Assembly: GCA_017645985.1 (NCBI GenBank)
Contig: JAGCNK010000195.1
Coordinates: forward strand, 1 to 16,261
Source: Bacteroidales bacterium
GTDB taxonomy: Bacteria; Bacteroidota; Bacteroidia; Bacteroidales; UBA3824
Direction: 5' to 3'
Length of the DNA stretch: 16,261 nt
In this document: in pieces, positions 1-5,766 of the stretch
Numbering within the stretch: position 1 is the first letter of the stretch
Layout: each line of letters starts with the position of its first letter
Program-made: the position numbers and the translations under genes
Notes under the pieces: model-generated
Databases searched by the model: none
Seen by the model: only the letters and a program-made list of their open reading frames with translations
What the model was told of the DNA's origin: nothing

Positions 1-723
1 GCTACTGGCTACGGCGTTGTTTACTTTGCTCAAGAAATGCTCGCTACCAAAGGCGACACCATCAAAGGTAAAACAGTTTGTATCTCTGGTTCGGGCAACG
101 TTGCTCAATACGCTGTTCAAAAATGTATCCAACTTGGTGCTAAGGTTGTTACAATGTCTGACTCTAACGGTTCGATCTACGACAAAGACGGTATCACCGA
201 AGAAAAACTCAACTGGATTCTCGAACTCAAAAACGTTCGTCGCGGACGTATCAAAGAATATGCCGACAACTTCCCCGGTGTTGAATACATGGAAGGTCAG
301 CGTCCTTGGAACATCAAATGCGATATCGCTCTCCCCTGCGCTACTCAAAACGAGGTTAACGGCGAAAACGCTGCCGCTCTTGTTAAAAACGGCGTAATCT
401 GCGTGGCTGAAGGTGCTAACATGCCTTCGTTGCCCGAGGCTATCGAAATCTTCCAGAACGCTAAGATCCTCTACGCTCCTGGCAAGGCTTCTAATGCAGG
501 TGGTGTTTCGGTATCTGGTTTGGAAATGTCGCAGAACTCTGAGCGTCTCTCTTGGACAAGCGAAGAGGTTGACCAGAAACTCCATCAGATTATGATCAAC
601 ATCCACAAGACCTGTGTTAAATACGGTACAGAAAAAGATGGATACATCAACTACGTTAAGGGCGCTAACATCGGTGGTTTCGTAAAAGTTGCCGACGCTA
701 TGCTCGCTCACGGAATCGTATAA
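1..723 (+). CDS. gdhA: NADP-type glutamate dehydrogenase, C-terminal part (5' end outside window)
   Basis: This enzyme interconverts 2-oxoglutarate plus ammonium and glutamate in the cytoplasm, linking nitrogen assimilation to the TCA cycle. The visible 240 residues are about half of a typical 440-450 residue hexameric GDH and cover the dinucleotide-binding domain and C-terminal helices. Seen: a Rossmann motif GSGNVA (partial residues 30-35) followed by a SDSNG strand end, the conserved ALPCATQNEV stretch, AEGANMP, and GKASNAGGVSVSGLEMSQN near the active-site cleft. The reading frame is open from base 1 and the first internal ATG at 37 is not the start. It ends at TAA and is followed by a terminator. 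Codons are strongly biased (AAC, GCT, GTT, CTC), unlike the neighbours, which suggests high expression. Cofactor preference is inferred from overall similarity to the GdhA class, not proven. Confidence 0.95.
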   Translation, partial: ATGYGVVYFAQEMLATKGDTIKGKTVCISGSGNVAQYAVQKCIQLGAKVVTMSDSNGSIYDKDGITEEKLNWILELKNVRRGRIKEYADNFPGVEYMEGQRPWNIKCDIALPCATQNEVNGENAAALVKNGVICVAEGANMPSLPEAIEIFQNAKILYAPGKASNAGGVSVSGLEMSQNSERLSWTSEEVDQKLHQIMINIHKTCVKYGTEKDGYINYVKGANIGGFVKVADAMLAHGIV

Positions 724-751
724 TCCCGTCCATATCATAAAAATTCATATT

Positions 752-793
752 ACACAGCCGTCAGGAGCAATTCCAGGCGGTTGTGTTTTTTTT
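752..793 (+). terminator. Intrinsic terminator of gdhA
   Basis: A 9-bp stem, ACACAGCCG (752-760) against CGGTTGTGT (778-786) with one G-U pair, encloses a 17-nt loop and runs into a T-tract to 793. It lies 28 bp after the gdhA stop and just upstream of the next gene's -7 box, so it separates the two transcription units. Confidence 0.85.
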
Positions 794-809
794 ATACAAA
801 AAAAAGAGA

Positions 810-817
810 TACTTTTG
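810..817 (+). promoter_or_regulatory. Putative Bacteroidota -7 box for the 839-1773 unit
   Basis: TACTTTTG matches the Bacteroidota sigma-ABfr -7 consensus TAnnTTTG exactly. It lies between the gdhA terminator and the GTG start at 839, which would give a leader of only about 15 nt. A TTTG -33 element at the usual spacing is not evident, because that position falls in the terminator T-tract. Confidence 0.5.
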
Positions 818-838
818 CCGCAGAAATTATAACTATCA

Positions 839-1234
839 GTGGGCATCAGATTGTTGGGCATATTGGTTTTGATCACGGCAGTGCTGTCGTCTGACAACGC
901 TTTTGGACAGCTACGCGCCAGGCTTGTCAACATCCGCTACTACGAGACCGGCAACGGCGGCGACTATCCCATAAAGGTGCGTGTGAGGTTCGACACCAAT
1001 TCTCCGTCGCCCGACAGGCTGAAATTCGTAACACGCTACGGCGAAGGTGTTACCGGCACCACACAGGTGCACGAATACGATTCGGTGTCGGTATACTACA
1101 CGTTCAACACCAAGAAGAATGTGGGCAGCAAGTTCGACATCTATCTCGAAGACCGCCAGGGAAACCGCAGCCCGATGTACACAGTATCAGCACGTCCCAC
1201 CGACAAGAACATTATTAAAACCGAATCCCGATGA
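839..1234 (+). CDS. Small secreted protein of unknown function
   Basis: I do not recognise a named family. The 131-residue product begins with a signal-peptide-like hydrophobic stretch (residues 4-17) and a likely signal peptidase I site after AFG (about residue 23). No lipobox cysteine follows. The mature part, about 108 residues, is rich in alternating beta-type segments (IKVRVRFD, VSVYYTFN, FDIYLEDRQGNRSPMYTVS). The last segment resembles the final strands of Ig/fibronectin-like domains, so a single beta-sandwich is a reasonable guess. The start is GTG at 839; an in-frame TAA at 830-832 excludes an earlier start. The stop overlaps the next gene's ATG (ATGA at 1231-1234), implying coupled translation. 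A periplasmic or surface location is inferred. Confidence 0.7.
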   Translation: MGIRLLGILVLITAVLSSDNAFGQLRARLVNIRYYETGNGGDYPIKVRVRFDTNSPSPDRLKFVTRYGEGVTGTTQVHEYDSVSVYYTFNTKKNVGSKFDIYLEDRQGNRSPMYTVSARPTDKNIIKTESR

Positions 1235-1773
1235 TAATAGCACAGAAAAAGAAACGCGAGAACATTGCGGAATACGTCCTCTATATGTTCCAGGTGGAGG
1301 ATATGATGAGGGCTTGCCACAACGACATCGACACAGTAAAGCAGCGTATCATTTCGCAGTACAGCCAGCCGCCCGAGGTGATGAAGGATATCGAGTACTG
1401 GTACGAGAATATCCTTGCCCTTATGAAAAACGAGGGCGTGGAGCAGAAGGGTCATCTGCGCGAGGTGCTCAACATTATCGACGACATGTACGACGTGCAT
1501 CTGCGTCTGCTGCGCTCGCCGCTTCATCCCGACTACAAGGCTGCTTATCAGGATGCCGCTCCCGTGATTGGGCAGAGCATACAAAAAACGCACCGTGAGG
1601 GCGCGTCTGAAGTAGAAGTGTGCTTGGAAATGCTCTATATGATTCTGCTGCTAAAACTGCAGCACAAGGAGCTGTCGTCGGATACAGTATTCGGCGTGCA
1701 GAAGATAAGCCGTCTGCTGGCACTCCTCAGCGCCAAATACAAACTGAACGAGGAGGATAAGTTGGAGTTGTAG
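1231..1773 (+). CDS. DUF4924-like cytosolic protein
   Basis: This 180-residue, largely helical protein has no signal peptide or membrane segment. The opening MIIAQKKKRENIAEYVLYMFQVED fits what I remember of the Bacteroidota family DUF4924, whose members are about 180 residues and start with a similar IAEYxLYMxQVED block; the function of that family is unknown. A second recognisable block is the central RLLRSPLHPDYKAAY. The gene overlaps the upstream secreted-protein gene by 4 bp (ATGA), so it is translationally coupled and co-transcribed. It converges on the FGE/SUMF1-domain gene with 27 bp between the stops. The family assignment comes from memory of the motif and should be confirmed with a profile search. 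Confidence 0.8.
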   Translation: MIIAQKKKRENIAEYVLYMFQVEDMMRACHNDIDTVKQRIISQYSQPPEVMKDIEYWYENILALMKNEGVEQKGHLREVLNIIDDMYDVHLRLLRSPLHPDYKAAYQDAAPVIGQSIQKTHREGASEVEVCLEMLYMILLLKLQHKELSSDTVFGVQKISRLLALLSAKYKLNEEDKLEL

Positions 1774-1800
1774 CTGCGTGCTGTGGCGCGTACTTACAAT

Positions 1801-2601
1801 TTATTTCTTGTTTTTCACCACCCTGAATCCATAGTTGAAATCAGCGAATGTGGGTTTCGGACCATCGCGGCCAGTGATGCGTGCCATATCGTCCACATAG
1901 TACCAGCTGCCGCCGCGTACCACACGGAAGTCGCCTCGCGACGGACCTTGCGGGTCGCGCTGTGAGCCGGCTGTATATTTGCCGTAAAAGTCGAGGCACC
2001 ATTCCCAAACGTTGCCGCTCATATCGTATATGCCCAGTTCGTTTGGCTTGAGCCTTCCCACCTGCTTTACACCTTTTTCGTTGGTGGTTTCGTCGTACCA
2101 AGCCACCTCGTCGATGTCGTTGCTGCCGGCGTAGGTGTAGCTTTTAGAGAGCTGTCCGCCGCGTGCAGCGTATTCCCACTGCGCCTCGGTAGGCAGGTCG
2201 TATTTGTCGCCGGTGAGTTCCGAAAGCCACTTGCAATAAGCCTTGGCGTCGTAGTACGAAATGTTGACGATGGGGTAGGTGTCGTTCCACTGCCATTTGA
2301 TAGCCTTGTCGTGCTCCTCGTACCATCCCGAAGGGGGAGGAGAGGGAAATGTGTGCCCGGTGGCGTTGCAAAACGCCCTGTATTGCGCCACGGTCACCTC
2401 ATATTTGCCGATATAGAAGTCGCTCAGGTGCACGTTGTGCACTGGAACTTCGTCGCCGCCAGCCTGGGCGCAGCCCATCTTGAACTGTCCGCCTTTTACA
2501 AAGATAAGGTCAGGCGGGTTAGATGTCTGTGCAAACGACAGCTGCTGCCATGCCGTAGCAAGCAGCAGCGCCGAATATGCTATAAACTGAGTTGCTTTCA
2601 T
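1801..2601 (-). CDS. Secreted FGE/SUMF1-domain protein, catalytic cysteines absent (paralog A)
   Basis: This 266-residue protein has a signal peptide (residues 1-24, SFA then Q) followed by one FGE/SUMF1 fold. Family landmarks in order: FVKGGQFKMG (34-43), IGKYEVTVAQY (64-74), the WLSELTG region (125-131), LPTEAQWEYAARGG (136-149), NELGIYDMSGNVWEWC (187-202), RVVRGGSW (226-233) and the terminal YGFRVVKN (257-264). True formylglycine-generating enzymes carry two copper-binding cysteines between the RGGSW and GFR blocks. Here that stretch (234-256) has none, so sulfatase activation is unlikely. In Bacteroidota such domains also occur in structural or secretion-associated proteins (GldJ/GldK types), but those are much longer lipoproteins. 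The gene lies 29 bp downstream of its paralog and is probably co-transcribed with it. Role unknown. Confidence 0.9.
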   Translation of the reverse strand: MKATQFIAYSALLLATAWQQLSFAQTSNPPDLIFVKGGQFKMGCAQAGGDEVPVHNVHLSDFYIGKYEVTVAQYRAFCNATGHTFPSPPPSGWYEEHDKAIKWQWNDTYPIVNISYYDAKAYCKWLSELTGDKYDLPTEAQWEYAARGGQLSKSYTYAGSNDIDEVAWYDETTNEKGVKQVGRLKPNELGIYDMSGNVWEWCLDFYGKYTAGSQRDPQGPSRGDFRVVRGGSWYYVDDMARITGRDGPKPTFADFNYGFRVVKNKK

Positions 2602-2630
2602 CCGCTTAAATTTATGACCGCTAATAAAAA

Positions 2631-3551
2631 TTATTGGGCGTTGCGGGCTAGACGCATACCGTAGTTGAAGTTGGCAAACGCAGGCTCTGGACCGTCACGG
2701 CTGGTGAGTGTGGCGTAGTCGGCGTTGTAGTGCCATCCGCCGCCTCTGATTACACGGTAGGGCGACAGGTTGGAGTTTACGGGATTGTCTTTTTTGCTCT
2801 TAGCGTAGAAGTCCTTGGCGTAGAAGTCGGTGCACCACTCCCAAACGTTGCCGCTCATATCGTAGATGCCGAGCTCGTTGGGTGCTTTAGTGCCCACCTT
2901 CTGCGGACCGCGCAGTTTTGTGGTTTCGTCGTACCAGGCTACGGCTGCGGGCGAAGCTCCGCCGGCGTAGGCAGTGTGTTTCGACATTTTGCCGCCGCGT
3001 GCTGCGTATTCCCATTCGGCCTCGGTAGGCAGACGGTAGCCGTTTTTAGTGAGGTCGCAGTCGATGCCGCCGTCCTCGTTTTCAGCGTAGCATTTTTCTA
3101 AACCTTCCTTGTCGCTGAGCCAGTTGCAGTATGCCACAGCGTCGTACCACGAAATTTTGTGGATAGGATATTCGTCTACCCATCCCCACCATTTCTGTGT
3201 GGGCAGAGGATAGTACTTTTTGGTGTCGGGATGCTCCACGAGCCATGCCGAGTCGGGAATGGCTGGCATCTGGTGTACACCGCGCTTGCCGGGGAAGTAT
3301 CTTGATCCCTTGGCGTCGTTGACAAATTGCTTGTATTCCTTAACGGTAACTTCGTATTTGCCTATGTAAAAGGAGTTTATCTTTACATCGTGTACGGGAC
3401 GCTCGTCGGCGTCGCCTTTGGGCGCGGTTGTCCCCGGGTTGCCCATAGAGTAGCTGCCTCCCTCTACCTTGATCATCTGGGGCTGTGCCTGAACGCTGAG
3501 CGACAAACAGATCAATGCTGTCAGAATGGTAAGTCTATTCATCTTTCTCAT
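2631..3551 (-). CDS. Secreted FGE/SUMF1-domain protein, catalytic cysteines absent (paralog B)
   Basis: This 306-residue protein has a signal peptide (residues 1-22, VQA then Q) and one FGE/SUMF1 domain. Blocks shared with the downstream paralog are GGSYSMG (31-37), IGKYEVTVKEY (63-73), RLPTEAEWEYAARGG (173-187), NELGIYDMSGNVWEWC (225-240), RVIRGGGW (266-273) and YGMRLARN (297-304). The segment between RGGGW and YGMR lacks the two FGE cysteines. It has a longer central insert (about 80-120 and 150-170, including C154 and C165) than paralog A. The start could be ATG at 3551 or the ATG three codons later. A 15-bp tandem duplication gives the doubled peptide DFYAKDFYAK (242-251). It is the first gene of the pair and probably arose with paralog A by local duplication. 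Confidence 0.9.
   Translation of the reverse strand: MRKMNRLTILTALICLSLSVQAQPQMIKVEGGSYSMGNPGTTAPKGDADERPVHDVKINSFYIGKYEVTVKEYKQFVNDAKGSRYFPGKRGVHQMPAIPDSAWLVEHPDTKKYYPLPTQKWWGWVDEYPIHKISWYDAVAYCNWLSDKEGLEKCYAENEDGGIDCDLTKNGYRLPTEAEWEYAARGGKMSKHTAYAGGASPAAVAWYDETTKLRGPQKVGTKAPNELGIYDMSGNVWEWCTDFYAKDFYAKSKKDNPVNSNLSPYRVIRGGGWHYNADYATLTSRDGPEPAFANFNYGMRLARNAQ
2802..2831 (-). repeat. 15-bp tandem duplication inside paralog B
   Basis: Two adjacent 15-nt units (2802-2816 and 2817-2831), differing at a few positions, both encode DFYAK on the minus strand. Paralog A has a single DFYGK at the equivalent place, so the second copy is an in-frame duplication. Confidence 0.7.
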
Positions 3552-3692
3552 TATTATTTGTTAGTTTATTCTTTGTCTTTAAAAATGGTTTTCTTCTTTC
3601 TTATTCTATTGTAAACAAACGTTAGCGGTTTTATTATGTTGCCTTATTTAAACTTATTTATGATTTTTAATAAATAGTTGTGGCTTTCTGGG
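3552..3692. other. AT-rich spacer upstream of the FGE/SUMF1 gene pair
   Basis: This 141-bp AT-rich spacer lies between the ATPase gene and paralog B, both on the minus strand. The 3' part of the minus-strand leader is purine-rich. There is a near-match to a -7 box (TAACGTTTG, with three bases instead of two between TA and TTTG) but no clear promoter. The only dyad after the ATPase stop is a weak 6-bp AT-rich stem, too poor to call a terminator. Confidence 0.4.
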
Positions 3693-5264
3693 CTATTTGA
3701 AAATGTTTTTGAGTATCGAACCCAGCAGTCCTCCGCCCGACGACGACTTTTTCGACGACGATTTTTTGGTGGTGGACTTGCCTGTGATGCTCTTGGCTAC
3801 CGAGTTTCCTAAACTGCGTGCAAAACTTGTGCCTGCCGATGTGATGAGCGTGCCGAACACCGTGCGCTTGAAGCTCGACGATGATGATTTCGACGCTTTT
3901 GCCTTCTCTTTCTCTTTTTTGGCTTTTTCTTTCTCCTTCTCTTCGAGTTCGCGCTGTTTTTCGGCTTCGCGTGCGGCTTCTTCCTGAGCTGCTATTATCA
4001 CCTCGTATGCGCTCTCGCGGTCGAAGAATTTTTCGTACTCTTTGATTTTCAGCGGAACAGCAGCCCTTATCTGTGCCCTCTGTTCGGGTGTTACGGCTCC
4101 TATCTGGCTGAGGGGGAAGAGTATTTTTGCTTTCTGAACCATTGAGGGCGAACCCGTGTTGTCGAGAAACGACACAAGTGCCTCGCCTGTGCCGAGGTTT
4201 GTGATTGCTTCGGTGGTGTCGAACGAAGGATTGGCGCGGAATGTCTGCGCTGCTGCCTTCACTGCTTTCTGGTCTTTGGGTGTGAACGCGCGGAGCGCGT
4301 GCTGTATGCGGTTGCCGAGCTGTCCGAGTATGTCGTCGGGAATGTCGGACGGCGACTGCGTGATGAAGTATATGCCCACGCCTTTGGAGCGTATCAGACG
4401 GATTATCTGTTCCATTTTTTCAACGAGCGCTTTCGACGTGCCTTCAAACAGCATGTGAGCCTCGTCGAAGAAGAACACGAGCTTGGGCAGCTCCATATCG
4501 CCTACCTCGGGAAGACGCGAGTAGAGCTCGGTCATCATCCACAGCAGGAATGTGGAGTAGAGTTTTGGGTGCATCATAAGCTTGTCGGCAGCCAGCACGT
4601 TTACCACGCCGAGACCTTTTTCTGTGTCGATGAGGTCTTCGATGTCGAAAGCGGGTTCGCCGAAGAACTTGTCGCCGCCTTCGCTCTCGATGGCGAGAAT
4701 GGCGCGGCTGATGGCTCCGAGACTTGCCGAGGATATGTTGCCGTATGATGTGGTGAATTTTGAAGTGTTCTGTCCAACAAACTCTATAATTGTGCGGAGG
4801 TCTTTGAGGTCGATGAGCAGTAGTTCGTTGTCGTCGGCTATCTTGAATATGATGTTGAGCACTCCGGTCTGTGTTTCATTAAGTTCGAAAAGACGTCCGA
4901 GCAGCTGCGGACCCATTGCCGAGATGGTGGTGCGCATAGGAATACCTTGTTCGCCGTAAACATCGTAGAAGCGGGTGGGACATCCGTGGAACGTGGGATT
5001 TTCGATTGCGAACTCGGCGCAGCGTTTTTCGATAAAGCCTGACATCTTGCCGGTTTGGCTTATTCCCGAAAGGTCGCCTTTCATATCGGCGGCAAAGCAG
5101 GGCACGCCTGCCTGTGAGAATGTTTCGGCTACAACTTGTAGGCTTACGGTCTTGCCTGTACCTGTTGCACCGGCTATGAGTCCGTGGCGGTTGGCCATCT
5201 TGCCTATCATGTTGATAGGACCGTCGGCGCAATGCGCTATGTATAAGTTCTGGTTTGTGTACAT
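3693..5264 (-). CDS. HerA/YjgR-like P-loop ATPase (DUF853 family)
   Basis: This 523-residue cytosolic P-loop ATPase belongs to the HerA/FtsK superfamily and most resembles the DUF853 (E. coli YjgR) group, whose members are about 500 residues and of unsettled function. Seen: Walker A GATGTGKT (32-39), the FAADMKGDLSGI segment (57-68) typical of DUF853, Walker B LVFFFDEAH (262-270) with E268 as likely catalytic base, and the sensor-like YFITQSP (299-305). From about 425 there is a Glu/Lys/Ala coiled-coil stretch, then a Ser/Lys-rich region. A family-like segment (about 468-494) and a short glycine-led amphipathic end (GGGLLGSILKNIFK) follow. The start at 5264 is preceded by a good -7 box (5287-5294). 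No partner nuclease such as NurA is nearby, so a DNA-end-processing role is not supported. Confidence 0.9.
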   Translation of the reverse strand: MYTNQNLYIAHCADGPINMIGKMANRHGLIAGATGTGKTVSLQVVAETFSQAGVPCFAADMKGDLSGISQTGKMSGFIEKRCAEFAIENPTFHGCPTRFYDVYGEQGIPMRTTISAMGPQLLGRLFELNETQTGVLNIIFKIADDNELLLIDLKDLRTIIEFVGQNTSKFTTSYGNISSASLGAISRAILAIESEGGDKFFGEPAFDIEDLIDTEKGLGVVNVLAADKLMMHPKLYSTFLLWMMTELYSRLPEVGDMELPKLVFFFDEAHMLFEGTSKALVEKMEQIIRLIRSKGVGIYFITQSPSDIPDDILGQLGNRIQHALRAFTPKDQKAVKAAAQTFRANPSFDTTEAITNLGTGEALVSFLDNTGSPSMVQKAKILFPLSQIGAVTPEQRAQIRAAVPLKIKEYEKFFDRESAYEVIIAAQEEAAREAEKQRELEEKEKEKAKKEKEKAKASKSSSSSFKRTVFGTLITSAGTSFARSLGNSVAKSITGKSTTKKSSSKKSSSGGGLLGSILKNIFK

Positions 5265-5286
5265 GGTTTGATGTTTTTTGTTTTCA

Positions 5287-5294
5287 CAAATATA
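5287..5294 (-). promoter_or_regulatory. -7 box of the HerA/YjgR-like ATPase gene
   Basis: Read on the minus strand this is TATATTTG, a perfect TAnnTTTG match, 22 bp before the ATG. The expected -33 position falls inside the adjacent palindrome (5307-5321), where no TTTG is present, which suggests a regulator-controlled promoter. Confidence 0.6.
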
Positions 5295-5306
5295 GTAAAA
5301 TATGTG

Positions 5307-5321
5307 TACGGTATAACCGTA
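5307..5321. promoter_or_regulatory. 15-bp perfect palindrome, candidate operator between divergent genes
   Basis: TACGGT-ATA-ACCGTA is a perfect inverted repeat with 6-bp arms and a 3-bp centre. It sits in the 113-bp divergent region between the ATPase and the OB-fold lipoprotein and overlaps the expected -33 position of the ATPase promoter. No T-tract follows on either strand, so it is not a terminator. A role as a binding site for a dimeric regulator is inferred. Confidence 0.45.
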
Positions 5322-5349
5322 ATTTAAGAAAATTTTTCGATTTTTGTTG

Positions 5350-5358
5350 TAAAATTTG
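5350..5358 (+). promoter_or_regulatory. Weak candidate -7 box for the OB-fold lipoprotein gene
   Basis: TAAAATTTG resembles TAnnTTTG but has one extra base between TA and TTTG. It lies 20 bp before the ATG at 5378 and no matching -33 element is clear. Confidence 0.25.
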
Positions 5359-5377
5359 TTACCCCACTAAAATTATA

Positions 5378-5725
5378 ATGCCGATGAAACTCAAATCAGT
5401 TTTAGCAATCGCATGCGTTTCAATGCTCTGCGCTGGATGCGCCACCGAAAAAATAGCCAACATCAACTCGCAGCCCTACCGATACAACGAGTCGGCGGTG
5501 CAGATCAAGGGACGTGTGGTAAACACTACCAACCTGTTTGTGTTAAAGACCTTCAAGGTGGCCGACAAGAGCGGCGAGATAACAGTTGTGGCCGACGAAC
5601 GACGCAACGTGCTGCCTCCTGTGGGCACTAAGGTGAAGGTGCGCGGCAAGGTTTACGAGGCGTTCAAGCTAGGATCGCTGCAAAAAATAGTGGTGATAGA
5701 GGGCGTGGCTCCTCTTGTCAAATAA
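5378..5725 (+). CDS. Small OB-fold lipoprotein
   Basis: This 115-residue protein has a lipoprotein signal: basic start, hydrophobic core (residues 8-17) and lipobox-like LCAGC with C21 as the acylation site. The mature 95 residues read as one OB-fold with strands VQIKGRVVN, FKVADKSGEITVVA and TKVKVRGKVYEA, matching the pattern of small tRNA_anti-like OB-fold proteins. The ligand is unknown; such domains can bind nucleic acid, protein or glycan, and the envelope location makes nucleic acid less likely. The start may be ATG 5378 or ATG 5384. The open frame extends back to 5255, but that would overlap the divergent gene's start and its promoter and bury the lipoprotein signal. It converges on the large sensor gene, with 24 bp between them. 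Confidence 0.75.
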   Translation: MPMKLKSVLAIACVSMLCAGCATEKIANINSQPYRYNESAVQIKGRVVNTTNLFVLKTFKVADKSGEITVVADERRNVLPPVGTKVKVRGKVYEAFKLGSLQKIVVIEGVAPLVK

Positions 5726-5745
5726 CTGTAAGCCAAATATATAAT

Positions 5746-5766
5746 GCCGCTATTCTTGCGGTTTTA
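5746..5766 (+). terminator. Weak possible terminator of the OB-fold lipoprotein gene
   Basis: CCGC (5747-5750) and GCGG (5758-5761) form a short stem with a 7-nt loop followed by TTTT. It overlaps the last codons of the convergent sensor gene. The stem is only 4-5 bp, so this is tentative. Confidence 0.25.

Noticed and set aside
1047..1598. 183-codon open frame across the two coupled genes at 839-1773
   Set aside because: It is out of frame with two better-supported genes that share an ATGA junction, and its Arg/His/Pro-rich translation looks like a shifted reading.
1801..3551. Annotation of the pair as sulfatase-maturing formylglycine-generating enzymes
   Set aside because: The cysteine pair needed for catalysis is absent in both and no sulfatase gene is nearby.
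3665..3698. Terminator after the HerA/YjgR-like ATPase gene
   Set aside because: The only dyad (AAATAG/CTATTT) is six AT-rich pairs with a 15-nt loop and no clean T-tract.
5255..5377. N-terminal extension of the OB-fold lipoprotein from an earlier in-frame start at 5255
   Set aside because: It would overlap the divergent ATPase start, run through its promoter and the palindrome, and place about 40 residues before the lipoprotein signal.
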